Below are positions 8,113-16,589 of a DNA stretch of 64,000 nt, in pieces. Origin of the DNA: Arundinibacter roseus (lineage in GTDB: Bacteria; Bacteroidota; Bacteroidia; Cytophagales; Spirosomataceae); the NCBI RefSeq assembly GCF_004348825.1, contig NZ_SMJU01000021.1, positions 1 to 64,000 of the forward strand, in the 5' to 3' direction. Positions within the stretch are counted from its first letter, which is position 1. Every line of letters starts with the position of its first letter. The notes beneath the pieces were generated by a model, which saw nothing but the letters and a program-made list of their open reading frames with translations, ran no database searches and had not been told where the DNA came from. A program made the position numbers and the translations under genes.

Positions 8113-11088
8113 ATGACTAAAAATTTACAAACCCAATCAATTGGCTTTCTGATGCTGATTCTGATGCTCCTTGGGCACGGACAGGTACAGGGCCAATCGG
8201 CGGTCACGGGCAAGGTGGTCGCTTCGGATGGAAGCGGCGGGCTGCCGGGTGTCTCTATTTTGGTAGAAGGTACCCAAACTGGCGTATTGACCGATGGAAA
8301 TGGTCAGTATTCCATTCCCACTAAAAACACAGATAAGCTCGTGTTTAGCTATGTGGGCTATGTGCCACAGACAATTACCGTTGGCAATCGGTCGGAGATT
8401 AACGTAACGCTGGAAGCCGATGTAAAAACGCTAAGCGAGATGGTAGTAGTAGGCTATGGCACGGCCCGCAAACGCGACGTGACCGGAGCTGTATCGTCAG
8501 TAAAAGCTGAAGATTTTAACCGGGGGATTATCAATTCGCCCGAGCAGCTATTGCAGGGAAAAGTAGCGGGTGTTAACGTAGTTTCGGCAAGTGGCGAGCC
8601 CGGCAGCAATCAAAGCATTACGATTCGTGGGCCGGGAGGCGTGCGAACAGGCAGTACACCTTTATTTGTGATCGACGGGCTGGCACTTGACAACTCGGGT
8701 ACAGGCGGAGCGATCAATCCGCTCAACTTTTTGAACCCACAGGATATTGAGTCAATTGATGTGCTGAAAGATGCCTCCGCAACGGCTATTTACGGATCAC
8801 GAGGAGCAAATGGAGTAATTTTGATTACGACCAAAAAAGGCAAGTCCGGTACATCTTCCCTTACCTACTCATCGAGTTTGGGTATTTCAACACTGGCTCG
8901 GGCGCTACCCGTTTTTACGGCGGATGAGTTCAGAAAGAATGTAAAGGAAATTGGCGGAGCTTTGGAAGATTTTGGCGGCAATACCGATTGGCAAAAGGAA
9001 GTGATGCGTACGGCTTACACCCAAAACCATAACCTGACGTTGGGCGGTGGTGCTGATAAATTGACGTATTACGCTTCGTTGGGTGTTCAGAAGCAGCAGG
9101 GTATTTTGAAAAATAGTGATCTGGATCGGTATACCGGCCGTATCAATGTTACCCAAAAATTCTGGGAAGATCGGCTTGTGGTTGATGTAAACCTGAATGC
9201 TACCCAAACCAAAAACAAACGCCCGCCTATTGGCAGTATGCTTGGCGGAGCAATTGCAACCAATCCGACGATTCCGGCCTACGATGCTGACGGTGAACCT
9301 TCGCGCTACGAAAGTGGCACCAATCCGCTCGTGACGATGGCTCTCCAAAAAGACATCCTGACCAACAACCGCATCATCGGTAGTATATCTCCCTCGCTGC
9401 GAATTCTGGACGGGTTGGTATATAAACTCAACTATGGTATCGACAACTCCAATTCAACCCGCGACCTCCAATCACTGTCAAGCACCGTGCCGCAGCAGGA
9501 TGGCCGTTTGGAAACCATCAATACCTACAACACCAATAGCCTGATTGAGAACTACCTGACCTATACCAAGGAAATTGGGGCGCACAGCTTTTCGGCCTTG
9601 GTGGGGCATTCGTACCAAAAAATATTTTTGCAGGGACGTTCGTACTCCATCAATAAATTCCCAATCACCAACGTAGAACCAATTTATAATCCTGGATTAG
9701 GACAAGAACTGACACTCGCCAATAACAAACCTACGGGCTACGCCCTGCGCAACGAATTGCAGTCGTTTTTCTCACGGGTAAATTATCAGTATAAAGATAA
9801 ATACCTTGTAACAGCTACAGTACGGGCCGATGGTTCTTCCAAGTTTGGTGCCAATAACAAATACGGCGTGTTCCCGTCGTTTGCATTGGGCTGGCGCCTG
9901 TCCGAAGAAGACTTCCTGAAAACCTCGTCGGCAGTAAGCAACCTGAAACTGAGAGCGGGCTGGGGACAAACCGGAAATCAGGAGATTCCATCCAAAATTA
10001 CACAGCCGTTGTTTACCTCGCAGGTTTCGGCAGGCACAAGCTACCCGCTTACGCCTACCGGGCCTTTTCCGGCCGGAACTACCTTCTCGCGTTTGGCCAA
10101 CCCCAATATTCAGTGGGAAGTTTCTACGCAGTCAAACATTGGCCTTGACTTTGGTTTCCTGAATGGCGCGTTGAGTGGCTCAATTGATTATTTCAATAAA
10201 GTAACAAGTGACATCCTGCTGGAAGTAATTCCTTCGGATCCTGTGCAACCTGCTGGCTCTTTCTGGACCAACGTGGCCGATATGCAGATTAGAAATCAGG
10301 GATTGGAAATGGAGCTGAACTATCGCTTTGTGAAACCTTCGGGCATTACGTATAATGTTGGCGGTAATATTACTTTTATCAAAAATGTAGTAACCAATTC
10401 TCCTTATTCAGTAATTCCCTCGGGTAGTGCGTCAGGGGCCGGACTTACGTCAGCAACGATCAACGGCTATATCAGCGGAGAACCAATTGGTACTTTCTTC
10501 CTGAGAGAATTTACAGGCTTCGACGAAAAAGGACTAAGTACCTTCAAAGATGCGAACGGCGACGGCATTGTGTCTGACAAAGACCGTGTAGCAATGGGAA
10601 CAGCCCTGCCCAAAATGCAGTACAATTTCTTCGGAAATGTAGCTTATAAAGGATTTGACCTAAACGTAAATTTCAATGGAGTAAGTGGCAACAAAGTCTA
10701 TGACAACACGGAAAATGCCAATTTCTTCAAATTGCGCCTGTCTAAATCGCTCAATACTACGCCTGCTGCACTGGAATTCCCCGAGGAGTCCATTAACAAT
10801 GCCGCTCCGGTTTCGTCGCGCTATCTCAAAGACGGCTCTTTTCTGCGCCTGAACAACATGTCGCTGGGTTATAACATCAATACAACAGCCCTGGGACTTT
10901 CTAAATGGGTATCGTCGGCGCGTTTGTCAGTTACGGGGCAAAACCTGTTTTTGATTACTTCTTACGATGGCTACGATCCGGAAGTAAACACCGACCGCAC
11001 CATCAACGGCATTACCTCGTATGGGATTGACTATCTGAGTTATCCAAAGGCTCGTACCGTAATCTTTGGTCTAAATGTTACTTTCTAA
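8113..11088 (+). CDS. SusC/RagA-family TonB-dependent outer-membrane transporter
   Basis: 991 residues. Order: signal peptide (about 1-28, ending VQGQ), a carboxypeptidase-regulatory-like domain (about 30-115, GKVVASDGSGGLPGVSILVEGT), a TonB box region (MVVVGYGTARKRDVTGAVS near 112-130), the plug domain with SIDVLKDASATAIYGSRGANGVILITTKKG in pieces near 212-240, and the 22-strand barrel ending in NVTF with a terminal aromatic residue. It imports oligosaccharides or other large ligands through the outer membrane, gated by its SusD partner, which starts 4 nt after its stop. There is no glycosidase, anti-sigma factor or regulator beside the pair, so the substrate cannot be named. Confidence 0.95.
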   Translation: MTKNLQTQSIGFLMLILMLLGHGQVQGQSAVTGKVVASDGSGGLPGVSILVEGTQTGVLTDGNGQYSIPTKNTDKLVFSYVGYVPQTITVGNRSEINVTLEADVKTLSEMVVVGYGTARKRDVTGAVSSVKAEDFNRGIINSPEQLLQGKVAGVNVVSASGEPGSNQSITIRGPGGVRTGSTPLFVIDGLALDNSGTGGAINPLNFLNPQDIESIDVLKDASATAIYGSRGANGVILITTKKGKSGTSSLTYSSSLGISTLARALPVFTADEFRKNVKEIGGALEDFGGNTDWQKEVMRTAYTQNHNLTLGGGADKLTYYASLGVQKQQGILKNSDLDRYTGRINVTQKFWEDRLVVDVNLNATQTKNKRPPIGSMLGGAIATNPTIPAYDADGEPSRYESGTNPLVTMALQKDILTNNRIIGSISPSLRILDGLVYKLNYGIDNSNSTRDLQSLSSTVPQQDGRLETINTYNTNSLIENYLTYTKEIGAHSFSALVGHSYQKIFLQGRSYSINKFPITNVEPIYNPGLGQELTLANNKPTGYALRNELQSFFSRVNYQYKDKYLVTATVRADGSSKFGANNKYGVFPSFALGWRLSEEDFLKTSSAVSNLKLRAGWGQTGNQEIPSKITQPLFTSQVSAGTSYPLTPTGPFPAGTTFSRLANPNIQWEVSTQSNIGLDFGFLNGALSGSIDYFNKVTSDILLEVIPSDPVQPAGSFWTNVADMQIRNQGLEMELNYRFVKPSGITYNVGGNITFIKNVVTNSPYSVIPSGSASGAGLTSATINGYISGEPIGTFFLREFTGFDEKGLSTFKDANGDGIVSDKDRVAMGTALPKMQYNFFGNVAYKGFDLNVNFNGVSGNKVYDNTENANFFKLRLSKSLNTTPAALEFPEESINNAAPVSSRYLKDGSFLRLNNMSLGYNINTTALGLSKWVSSARLSVTGQNLFLITSYDGYDPEVNTDRTINGITSYGIDYLSYPKARTVIFGLNVTF

Positions 11089-11092
11089 TTTT

Positions 11093-12775
11093 ATGAAAAT
11101 GAAAAAAATAATCTATTTATTCATTATTGGTGCTGGCTTTCTGGGCGTACAGAGCTGTACTGATCTGAACGAAGAGTTTCTGGATGAAGCCTCCGCAACG
11201 GGCCTCACCGACAAGCAGGCCGCCGATGGCATTATTGCGCCGGTGTATGCACGTCTGCCTGATATATTCCTGCATACCGGATATTTTGCTTTACAGGAAA
11301 TAAGTACCGACGAAGCCATTCTGCCCTATCGGGGTGGTACGGATTGGGGCGACAACGGTATCTACCTGGACCTTCACCGTCATACGTTCCAAAGTACAAG
11401 TGCCAATGTGCGCAATACCTGGAACAATATTCTTCAGGGAATGTCACGGGCGATTGCCGCTATTAACGAACTTCCAACCATCAATGACGCCAACGCCAAA
11501 GTTTATCTGGCCGAAGCAAGAGGGATGCGGGCGTACTACAACATGCTGACGCTGGATTTGTATGGAGTTGCTTTTGTAAAAGAAAATTTGGGCGCAACCT
11601 CAAAAATTATTCGTCGCGACGAAGCCGTTGAATACATTAAGAGCGAATTGATGGCCATTGAAAATGACCTGTCAACCACCGTTGGCCCCGGCCGCCTGAC
11701 CAAAGGCGCTGTGTGGGGGCTATTGGCGCGTTTGCATCTCAATGCGGCGGTGTATCGGGATCCTTACGCAGCAACGTTTACCTTCAAACCGGAAGACATG
11801 GATAAGGTGATTGAGTATAGTGATAAGATCATTACGTCCGGGCAGTATCAACTATCGCCTGATTATTTCAAAATTTTTGATTCCGACAACAACACCAACA
11901 AGGAGCTGATCTTTGCCGTTGATCAGCGTGCGGAACTCAACGGTCATAATCGTCTGATGTACTTTTCGCTCTCAGGAGATCAATTCCCGCTGCCTGCTTT
12001 CCCGGCTGCCAATGGTACCGACGGCCCCGGCATCACGTCTGATTTTTATGATACATGGGTGAGTGCCTATGGCTCCGACGATCCGGCCACGATGGATCCA
12101 CGGTTTACCAAAACTAATCAGGCAATTACGGATACTTGTGTTGCGGCAGAAAGTTATAATTTTAACCGGGGAATTCTTCGTGGGCAACAATATGGCCTCA
12201 TTCGTCGCAATGGCGCTTTTGTGCGCTGTTCAGACGGTCGCTACAAGATTGGTCCGCTCTTCAACGATAGCCGCAACCGCCCAACTACCCCCGTGATTTT
12301 TACAAAAAATGTTGATTTCTCTGTCGCCGGAAGCGATTACAGCACGGGCTATCGGGTATTGAAATATGAGTTTAGTAAAAAATCAGCCAGCGGACGAAAC
12401 TTTGGCGATGCCGACTATTCCATCATTCGTTTGGCAGATATTTATTTAATGCGTGCCGAAGCCAAACTTCGTAAAAGTAACGACGCTGCCGGAGCATTGG
12501 CCGACGTAAACCTGGTGCGGGCTTCACGTACTGCTACAAAACCGGCCCCTGCCTTGACCCAAATGAGCCTTGATTTGCTGTATCGTGAGCGAGGTTTTGA
12601 ATTTTACTGGGAAATGCTCCGCCGGACGGACATGATCCGTTTTGGAAAATATGAAGGTACATGGACTGAAAAAACAAATTCAGATCCGCAAAAACGTATT
12701 TTCCCGATTCCACAAACGGCTATTGACGGAGCTTCTAACCTACCTGGATATCTGGTCCAAAACCCCAGCTATTGA
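11093..12775 (+). CDS. SusD/RagB-family surface glycan-binding lipoprotein
   Basis: 560 residues from the ATG at 11093. A lipoprotein signal peptide (KKIIYLFIIGAGFLGVQSC) puts the lipidated Cys near residue 21. The RagB/SusD fold is seen from the TPR-like N-terminal helices (YNMLTLDLYGVAFVKENLG, near 145-165) and the C-terminal segment DYSIIRLADIYLMRAEAKLR followed by YRERGFEFYWEMLRRTDMIRF in pieces. It forms the lid of the adjacent SusC transporter. An in-frame ATG at 11075 lies inside susC and would spoil the signal peptide, so it was not used. A 16-bp-stem terminator follows. Confidence 0.95.
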   Translation: MKMKKIIYLFIIGAGFLGVQSCTDLNEEFLDEASATGLTDKQAADGIIAPVYARLPDIFLHTGYFALQEISTDEAILPYRGGTDWGDNGIYLDLHRHTFQSTSANVRNTWNNILQGMSRAIAAINELPTINDANAKVYLAEARGMRAYYNMLTLDLYGVAFVKENLGATSKIIRRDEAVEYIKSELMAIENDLSTTVGPGRLTKGAVWGLLARLHLNAAVYRDPYAATFTFKPEDMDKVIEYSDKIITSGQYQLSPDYFKIFDSDNNTNKELIFAVDQRAELNGHNRLMYFSLSGDQFPLPAFPAANGTDGPGITSDFYDTWVSAYGSDDPATMDPRFTKTNQAITDTCVAAESYNFNRGILRGQQYGLIRRNGAFVRCSDGRYKIGPLFNDSRNRPTTPVIFTKNVDFSVAGSDYSTGYRVLKYEFSKKSASGRNFGDADYSIIRLADIYLMRAEAKLRKSNDAAGALADVNLVRASRTATKPAPALTQMSLDLLYRERGFEFYWEMLRRTDMIRFGKYEGTWTEKTNSDPQKRIFPIPQTAIDGASNLPGYLVQNPSY

Positions 12776-12800
12776 TTAGTAGCTATTAACTTGCCGAGTA

Positions 12801-12841
12801 ACCAAAAGAAGCAGCAACCATTCGGTGCTGCTTCTTTTGGT
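12801..12841 (+). terminator. Intrinsic terminator of the susC-susD pair
   Basis: A perfect 16-bp stem (ACCAAAAGAAGCAGCA and its complement) with a 9-nt loop, 25 nt after the susD stop. It probably works in both directions. Confidence 0.85.
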
Positions 12842-12926
12842 ATTATTCTAAAAAGTCAACTCTTTATTTAGCTGAAAAAATAGGCAACTATGGGCGAGTC
12901 GCACTTGAAATCTGAATCTGCGCTAA

Positions 12927-13196
12927 TTATTCATAATGCCCTTTGGCGGCAATGATAACCACAATTACATCGCCATCAACTTCATAAATAAGCCTATGTT
13001 CGTTGTTGATTCTTCGAGACCACAGCCCAGACAAATCATATTTTAATGCTTCTGGCTTGCCTGTGCCAATAAATGGGTGTTCAGTTAGTTCTTCTAAAAG
13101 CGTGTTTATTTTTTTGAGAACTGCCTTATTGCCCGACTTCCGATGAAAATCAATGTCATTTTGGGCTTGTTTGGTAAAAACAAGGCGGTAGCTCAT
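12927..13196 (-). CDS. YoeB/Txe-family mRNA interferase toxin
   Basis: 89 residues, normal for YoeB-like toxins (RelE superfamily), which cleave mRNA at the ribosomal A site. Family features are FTKQAQNDIDFHRKSGNK near 8-25, GTGKPEALKYDLSGLWSRRI near 44-63, the NNEHRLIYEVDGD strand near 64-76, and a C-terminal GHY with the catalytic His. The start codon overlaps the antitoxin stop by 4 bp (13193-13196), the usual translational coupling. The frame has no defects, so the toxin is probably active. Confidence 0.92.
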   Translation of the reverse strand: MSYRLVFTKQAQNDIDFHRKSGNKAVLKKINTLLEELTEHPFIGTGKPEALKYDLSGLWSRRINNEHRLIYEVDGDVIVVIIAAKGHYE

Positions 13197-13405
13197 TGAA
13201 TATCTAAAAACGCTTTAAAGTTCTCTTTTTCAACTGTTACAAAATTACCATCTGCATATTCCTGACGGCTTTTTTGAATTTTAGCTACAAATTCTGAGTT
13301 GTATTCACTCGGAGATTCAGCTACTTCAACAAAGTTTAGTGAGCGAACCAACTGCATAAAAAAAGAGAACTTATTATCGGGAATATTGAGCGTTACTTGT
13401 TTCAT
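13193..13405 (-). CDS. Antitoxin of the YoeB-type pair (DUF2683-like)
   Basis: 70 residues. The N-terminus (MKQVTLNIPDNKFSFFMQLV) resembles the short beta-strand-helix dimer unit of small Bacteroidota antitoxins, and the acidic/aromatic C-terminus (KENFKAFLDIQ) would wrap the toxin. Assignment rests on its size, its position directly upstream and its 4-bp overlap with the toxin. The likely promoter lies within 13406-13515, where a weak -7-like TACTTTTG occurs on the minus strand at 13515-13508. Confidence 0.8.
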   Translation of the reverse strand: MKQVTLNIPDNKFSFFMQLVRSLNFVEVAESPSEYNSEFVAKIQKSRQEYADGNFVTVEKENFKAFLDIQ

Positions 13406-13951
13406 GATTAAGCTTGTATTAAAGTTTGAATCCTCATTTTTCTATCAAGTTTAATAGTTTGGCTTGCAACAACTACCAACTCTTGCAGAGTTCTTTCAAA
13501 CGTTATGCAAAAGTAATCGTCCCAAACACTTGCATTTACTCATACATTAAATTTAGCGCAAAAATCAAGTATAATCAAAACAGCTGGTAAATGTGTATAG
13601 AAATGAAACATTGAGGATTGTTTTTTTATTTAATATATAATTGATCTACTCAGTCGAGCTATCTCCACCTCTGATATTTGTTATTGATACGTGAGTAGAT
13701 TTGTAAAGAAAGTATAAAGTTTAGGAATTTGTCAGGCTGAGCGAAGCGGCCGCCGCTGCGGTCGAAGCCAGTCTGCCAGCGGGCTTCGACCGCCAGGCGG
13801 CCCTGTTCGCTCAGCCTGACATTCAAAATTATTTACATTTCAATTCACTCATCAATAATCAAAAGAAGAATAATGCACTGGAACTAAAATAAATAGTCAG
13901 TAGAAAAGCGAAAATCAATTTCATGACAAAATAAAAACGTACTAACAAGCA
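13406..13951. other. Gene-poor gap of 546 bp
   Basis: I find no convincing protein or RNA gene here. It holds the leader and promoter side of the toxin-antitoxin pair, AT-rich sequence, and the 92-bp inverted repeat at 13730-13821. The gap lies just past the 3' end of the PaaE-like gene (stop near 13952). Confidence 0.6.
13730..13821. repeat. 92-bp GC-rich interrupted inverted repeat
   Basis: TGTCAGGCTGAGCGAA at 13730-13745 pairs perfectly with its complement at 13806-13821. Inside, further partly complementary GC-rich segments (GGTCGAAGCC and GGGCTTCGACC) can form an inner stem. It stands out from very AT-rich flanks. Extragenic palindromes containing GTCAGGCTGAGCG are frequent in Bacteroidota genomes as far as I recall; a mobile REP/MITE-like nature is inference. 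Confidence 0.75.
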
Positions 13952-15034
13952 CTACTCCAATTCCAGCACGACATCGTCGCTCATGGGATGAGCCACGCAG
14001 GTCAGGATAAAACCGGCTTCCAGCTCAGCCTTCGACAGCGCATCTTCTTCATCCAAATGTACCTTTCCCGACACGCACCGCCCCATGCAGGCCGTGCACA
14101 TGCCTGCCTGACAGGAATAGGGCAAGTCAATGTCAAGATCAAGGGCGGCTTCAAGCACGGTTTGGTGAGGTTCTACCCGAAATTTATATTCGGAGCCTTC
14201 ATACAGTACTGTTACCTCATGTCCTTTGGCGCCTTCTTCGGCATCGTCGTCGGCAGCAACTACCGCCACGTCTCCCTGTGCTTTGGCGGTGGTGGCGGTC
14301 AAAAAGCTTTCTTTATGAATTTGGTCGGGATTAATTTCCTGAATATCAAGCGCCCGGCGGGCTTCTTCCATCATATCATCGGGCCCGCACAAATAGTAGT
14401 CCGTAACGGCCGGGTCCGGCACGGGCAGCGTTTCCAGAATTTTCAGAATCTGCGTTTTATTCAATCGTCCCGTTTCGCCCGTCCATTCGCCTGTTGGCTG
14501 ACTGAGTGTATAAACCAATTGAAAGCGATCGCCATACTTGGCTTTCAGCGCATCGAGTTTATCTTTAAAAATAATACTTTCCTGGTTTCTGTTGCCATAC
14601 AGCATATACACCACGCTTTCGGGCTCAACCATCAGCACCGACTTTGCGATAGAAACCAGCGGCGTGATGCCACTCCCCGCTCCGATTAGCACCACCGTGC
14701 GGGCTTTTTCGGCATCTATTACAGGACCAAAATGCCCCATCGGTTCAAGTACTTCGAGCGCATCGTCCACTTTCAGGTGGTCGTTGAGGTAGTTGGAAGC
14801 AAAGCCACCGGGAATGCGTTTGACCGTGATTGCGAGCGAAACATCTGTATAGGGAGAACTCGACATGGAGTACGAGCGCCGGACTTTGGTTCCTTCGTGC
14901 GGCAGCAGCAATGTCAGAAATTGCCCCGGTTTATACTTCACTACCTCATTGATTGGATGCCAGAAGTGAATCGTTACAGCGTCGGGGGTTTCGCGCTCTA
15001 TTTCTTTAACTTTTAAAAAAAGATATTTGCTCAT
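13952..15034 (-). CDS. PaaE-like ferredoxin:NAD(P)H oxidoreductase (FAD, NAD and 2Fe-2S domains)
   Basis: 360 residues in three parts: an FAD-binding barrel (RRSYSMSS near 52-59), an NAD(P)-binding domain (LIGAGSGITPLVS near 112-124, CGPDDMMEEARR near 218-229), an acidic linker, and a C-terminal plant-type 2Fe-2S domain with CQAGMCTACMGRC near 308-320 and a further Cys near 344. This is the layout of PaaE, the reductase of phenylacetyl-CoA epoxidase, and of related oxygenase or desaturase reductases. No paaABCD or other oxygenase gene is adjacent, so its electron acceptor is unknown. A good promoter lies at 15054-15082. Confidence 0.88.
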   Translation of the reverse strand: MSKYLFLKVKEIERETPDAVTIHFWHPINEVVKYKPGQFLTLLLPHEGTKVRRSYSMSSSPYTDVSLAITVKRIPGGFASNYLNDHLKVDDALEVLEPMGHFGPVIDAEKARTVVLIGAGSGITPLVSIAKSVLMVEPESVVYMLYGNRNQESIIFKDKLDALKAKYGDRFQLVYTLSQPTGEWTGETGRLNKTQILKILETLPVPDPAVTDYYLCGPDDMMEEARRALDIQEINPDQIHKESFLTATTAKAQGDVAVVAADDDAEEGAKGHEVTVLYEGSEYKFRVEPHQTVLEAALDLDIDLPYSCQAGMCTACMGRCVSGKVHLDEEDALSKAELEAGFILTCVAHPMSDDVVLELE

Positions 15035-15053
15035 TGTTTCTGAAATCGCAGTT

Positions 15054-15082
15054 CAAAGGTATTTAAAACAGTTTTTTACAAA
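15054..15082 (-). promoter_or_regulatory. Bacteroidota-type promoter of the PaaE-like gene
   Basis: On the minus strand, TTTG (15082-15079), a 17-nt spacer and TACCTTTG (15061-15054) match the consensus exactly. The -7 element ends 20 nt before the start codon. Confidence 0.7.
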
Positions 15083-15189
15083 CTTAGCAGATAAGACTTT
15101 ACGCCCTGTTGAGTAAGGTTGTTTTTATCAGAATGCTATAACCGAGAGTGGTTGAGGAAAGTTTACAGCGAAAGGCAAATGTGCTAAAC

Positions 15190-15227
15190 CAAAGAAGCCC
15201 TGCAACGGTCGCTGCAAGGCCTCTTTG
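15190..15227 (-). terminator. Terminator of the aminotransferase gene
   Basis: A 15-position stem with 13 pairs (CAAAGAAGCCCTGCA against TGCAAGGCCTCTTTG) and an 8-nt loop, 18 nt past the aminotransferase stop on the minus strand. Confidence 0.65.
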
Positions 15228-15244
15228 ATTCTATACTTATACTA

Positions 15245-16462
15245 TCAGGACAAAGTTGCCACGGCATCTTTTATGCGGGTAACGGCTTCTGTGAGGGCTT
15301 CGTCAGACGCTGCCGTCGAAATCCGAATGCAGTTTGGCGCACCAAAGCCTGAGCCCGCTACGGTTGAAACAAAGGAATTGTTGAGCAACCACAACGAAAA
15401 ATCGTCCGAATCTTTGATCAGATTTTTACCGTCAGATTTACCAAAATAAAAACTTACATCAGGAAATGCATAGAACGCTCCCTGGGGCACATTGACTTTG
15501 AAGCCAGGAATTTCTTTCAGTAAACCAACCACCAAATCCCGGCGACGGGCGTAGGCTTCGGTCATTTTTTTGGTGGCATCCAAAGGTCCGTTGAAGGCGG
15601 CAACGGCGGCCTTCTGCGCAATAGAATTTGTACCCGAAGTTACCTGTCCCTGCAATTTCTCCACCCCTTCGGCAATCCATTTGGCAGCACCAATGAAGCC
15701 GATGCGCCAGCCCGTCATGGCAAACCCTTTGGCTACGCCATTAACCGTAATGACGCGTTCTTTCATGGCCGGGATAGCTCCCATGCTGAAATGACCTTCT
15801 TCGGTGAAATTGATGTACTCATAAATTTCGTCCGCCAGCACGTACACATTCTCGTGTTTTTCGAGAACATCCGCCAGCGCCCGAAGCTCTGCCTCCGAAT
15901 AAACCGACCCCGTGGGATTGTTTGGCGAAGCGTACATAACCACTTTTGTGCGTGGCGTGATGGCAGCTTCCAGTTGTTGGGGAGTAACTTTGAAGTCGTT
16001 GTCAAAAGCACCTTCCAAAATAACCGACTTGCCTTCGGCCAGTTTCACCATTTCGGAATAACTCACCCAATAAGGAGCAAAAATCAGTACCTCATCGCCC
16101 GGATTGACCAATACCTGAATGACATTGGCAAGCGAATGTTTGGCACCGGTCGAAACCACGATATTCTCGGGTTTCCAGTCTATATTGTTATCACGTTTCA
16201 ATTTATCGGCAATTGCCTTGCGCAGATCGGGGTAGCCTGCTACGGGCGAGTACCCGTGAAACCCATCGTCGATGGCTTTCTTAGCGGCTTCACAAATGTG
16301 TTCGGGGGTTTTAAAATCGGGCTCACCAACACTCAGGCTGATGACCTTGTGGCCTTCGGCGGCCAGTTCCCGGGCCTTTTTTGTCATCGCCAGGGTCGAA
16401 GATTCTTCGAGGGCGTTGATGCGGTCGGCCAATGACCGGGTTTGCTCTGTTACTGCGTACAT
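15245..16462 (-). CDS. Class I PLP-dependent aminotransferase, aspartate aminotransferase type
   Basis: 405 residues. It transfers amino groups between aspartate (or an aromatic or prephenate-type substrate) and 2-oxoglutarate. Motifs: SVGEPDFKTPEHI near 45-57, YASPNNPTGSVYS near 176-188, LADEIYEYINF near 208-218, and the PLP-lysine region NGVAKGFAMTGWRIGF near 245-260; the C-terminal substrate Arg is in CIRIS near 381-385. It resembles the aspB / Thermus-type (I-gamma) subgroup. A perfect 15-bp palindrome at 16484-16498 lies between a -7 element and the start codon. The LacI-family gene lies upstream on the same strand. Confidence 0.92.
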   Translation of the reverse strand: MYAVTEQTRSLADRINALEESSTLAMTKKARELAAEGHKVISLSVGEPDFKTPEHICEAAKKAIDDGFHGYSPVAGYPDLRKAIADKLKRDNNIDWKPENIVVSTGAKHSLANVIQVLVNPGDEVLIFAPYWVSYSEMVKLAEGKSVILEGAFDNDFKVTPQQLEAAITPRTKVVMYASPNNPTGSVYSEAELRALADVLEKHENVYVLADEIYEYINFTEEGHFSMGAIPAMKERVITVNGVAKGFAMTGWRIGFIGAAKWIAEGVEKLQGQVTSGTNSIAQKAAVAAFNGPLDATKKMTEAYARRRDLVVGLLKEIPGFKVNVPQGAFYAFPDVSFYFGKSDGKNLIKDSDDFSLWLLNNSFVSTVAGSGFGAPNCIRISTAASDEALTEAVTRIKDAVATLS

Positions 16463-16483
16463 TGCAATAAAAAATTAAAGTAA

Positions 16484-16517
16484 TTGAAACGGTTTCAACA
16501 AATTGCCCGCAAAGTTA
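16484..16517 (-). promoter_or_regulatory. Promoter -7 element and LacI-type operator before the aminotransferase gene
   Basis: On the minus strand, TAACTTTG (16517-16510) is a good -7 element, although no clear TTG lies at the usual distance. Just downstream, at 16484-16498, is TTGAAAC-N-GTTTCAA, a perfect 7+1+7 palindrome in the position of a blocking operator, 22-36 bp before the ATG. A LacI-family gene sits immediately upstream (16590-17741), so it is the first candidate to bind here. Confidence 0.55.
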
Positions 16518-16589
16518 CGAGTTTTTTCAAAGGAGTTGTATTTAGAACAAAAAGAAGTTTTTGTATGGCAAGAGATATTTTTATTTTTT

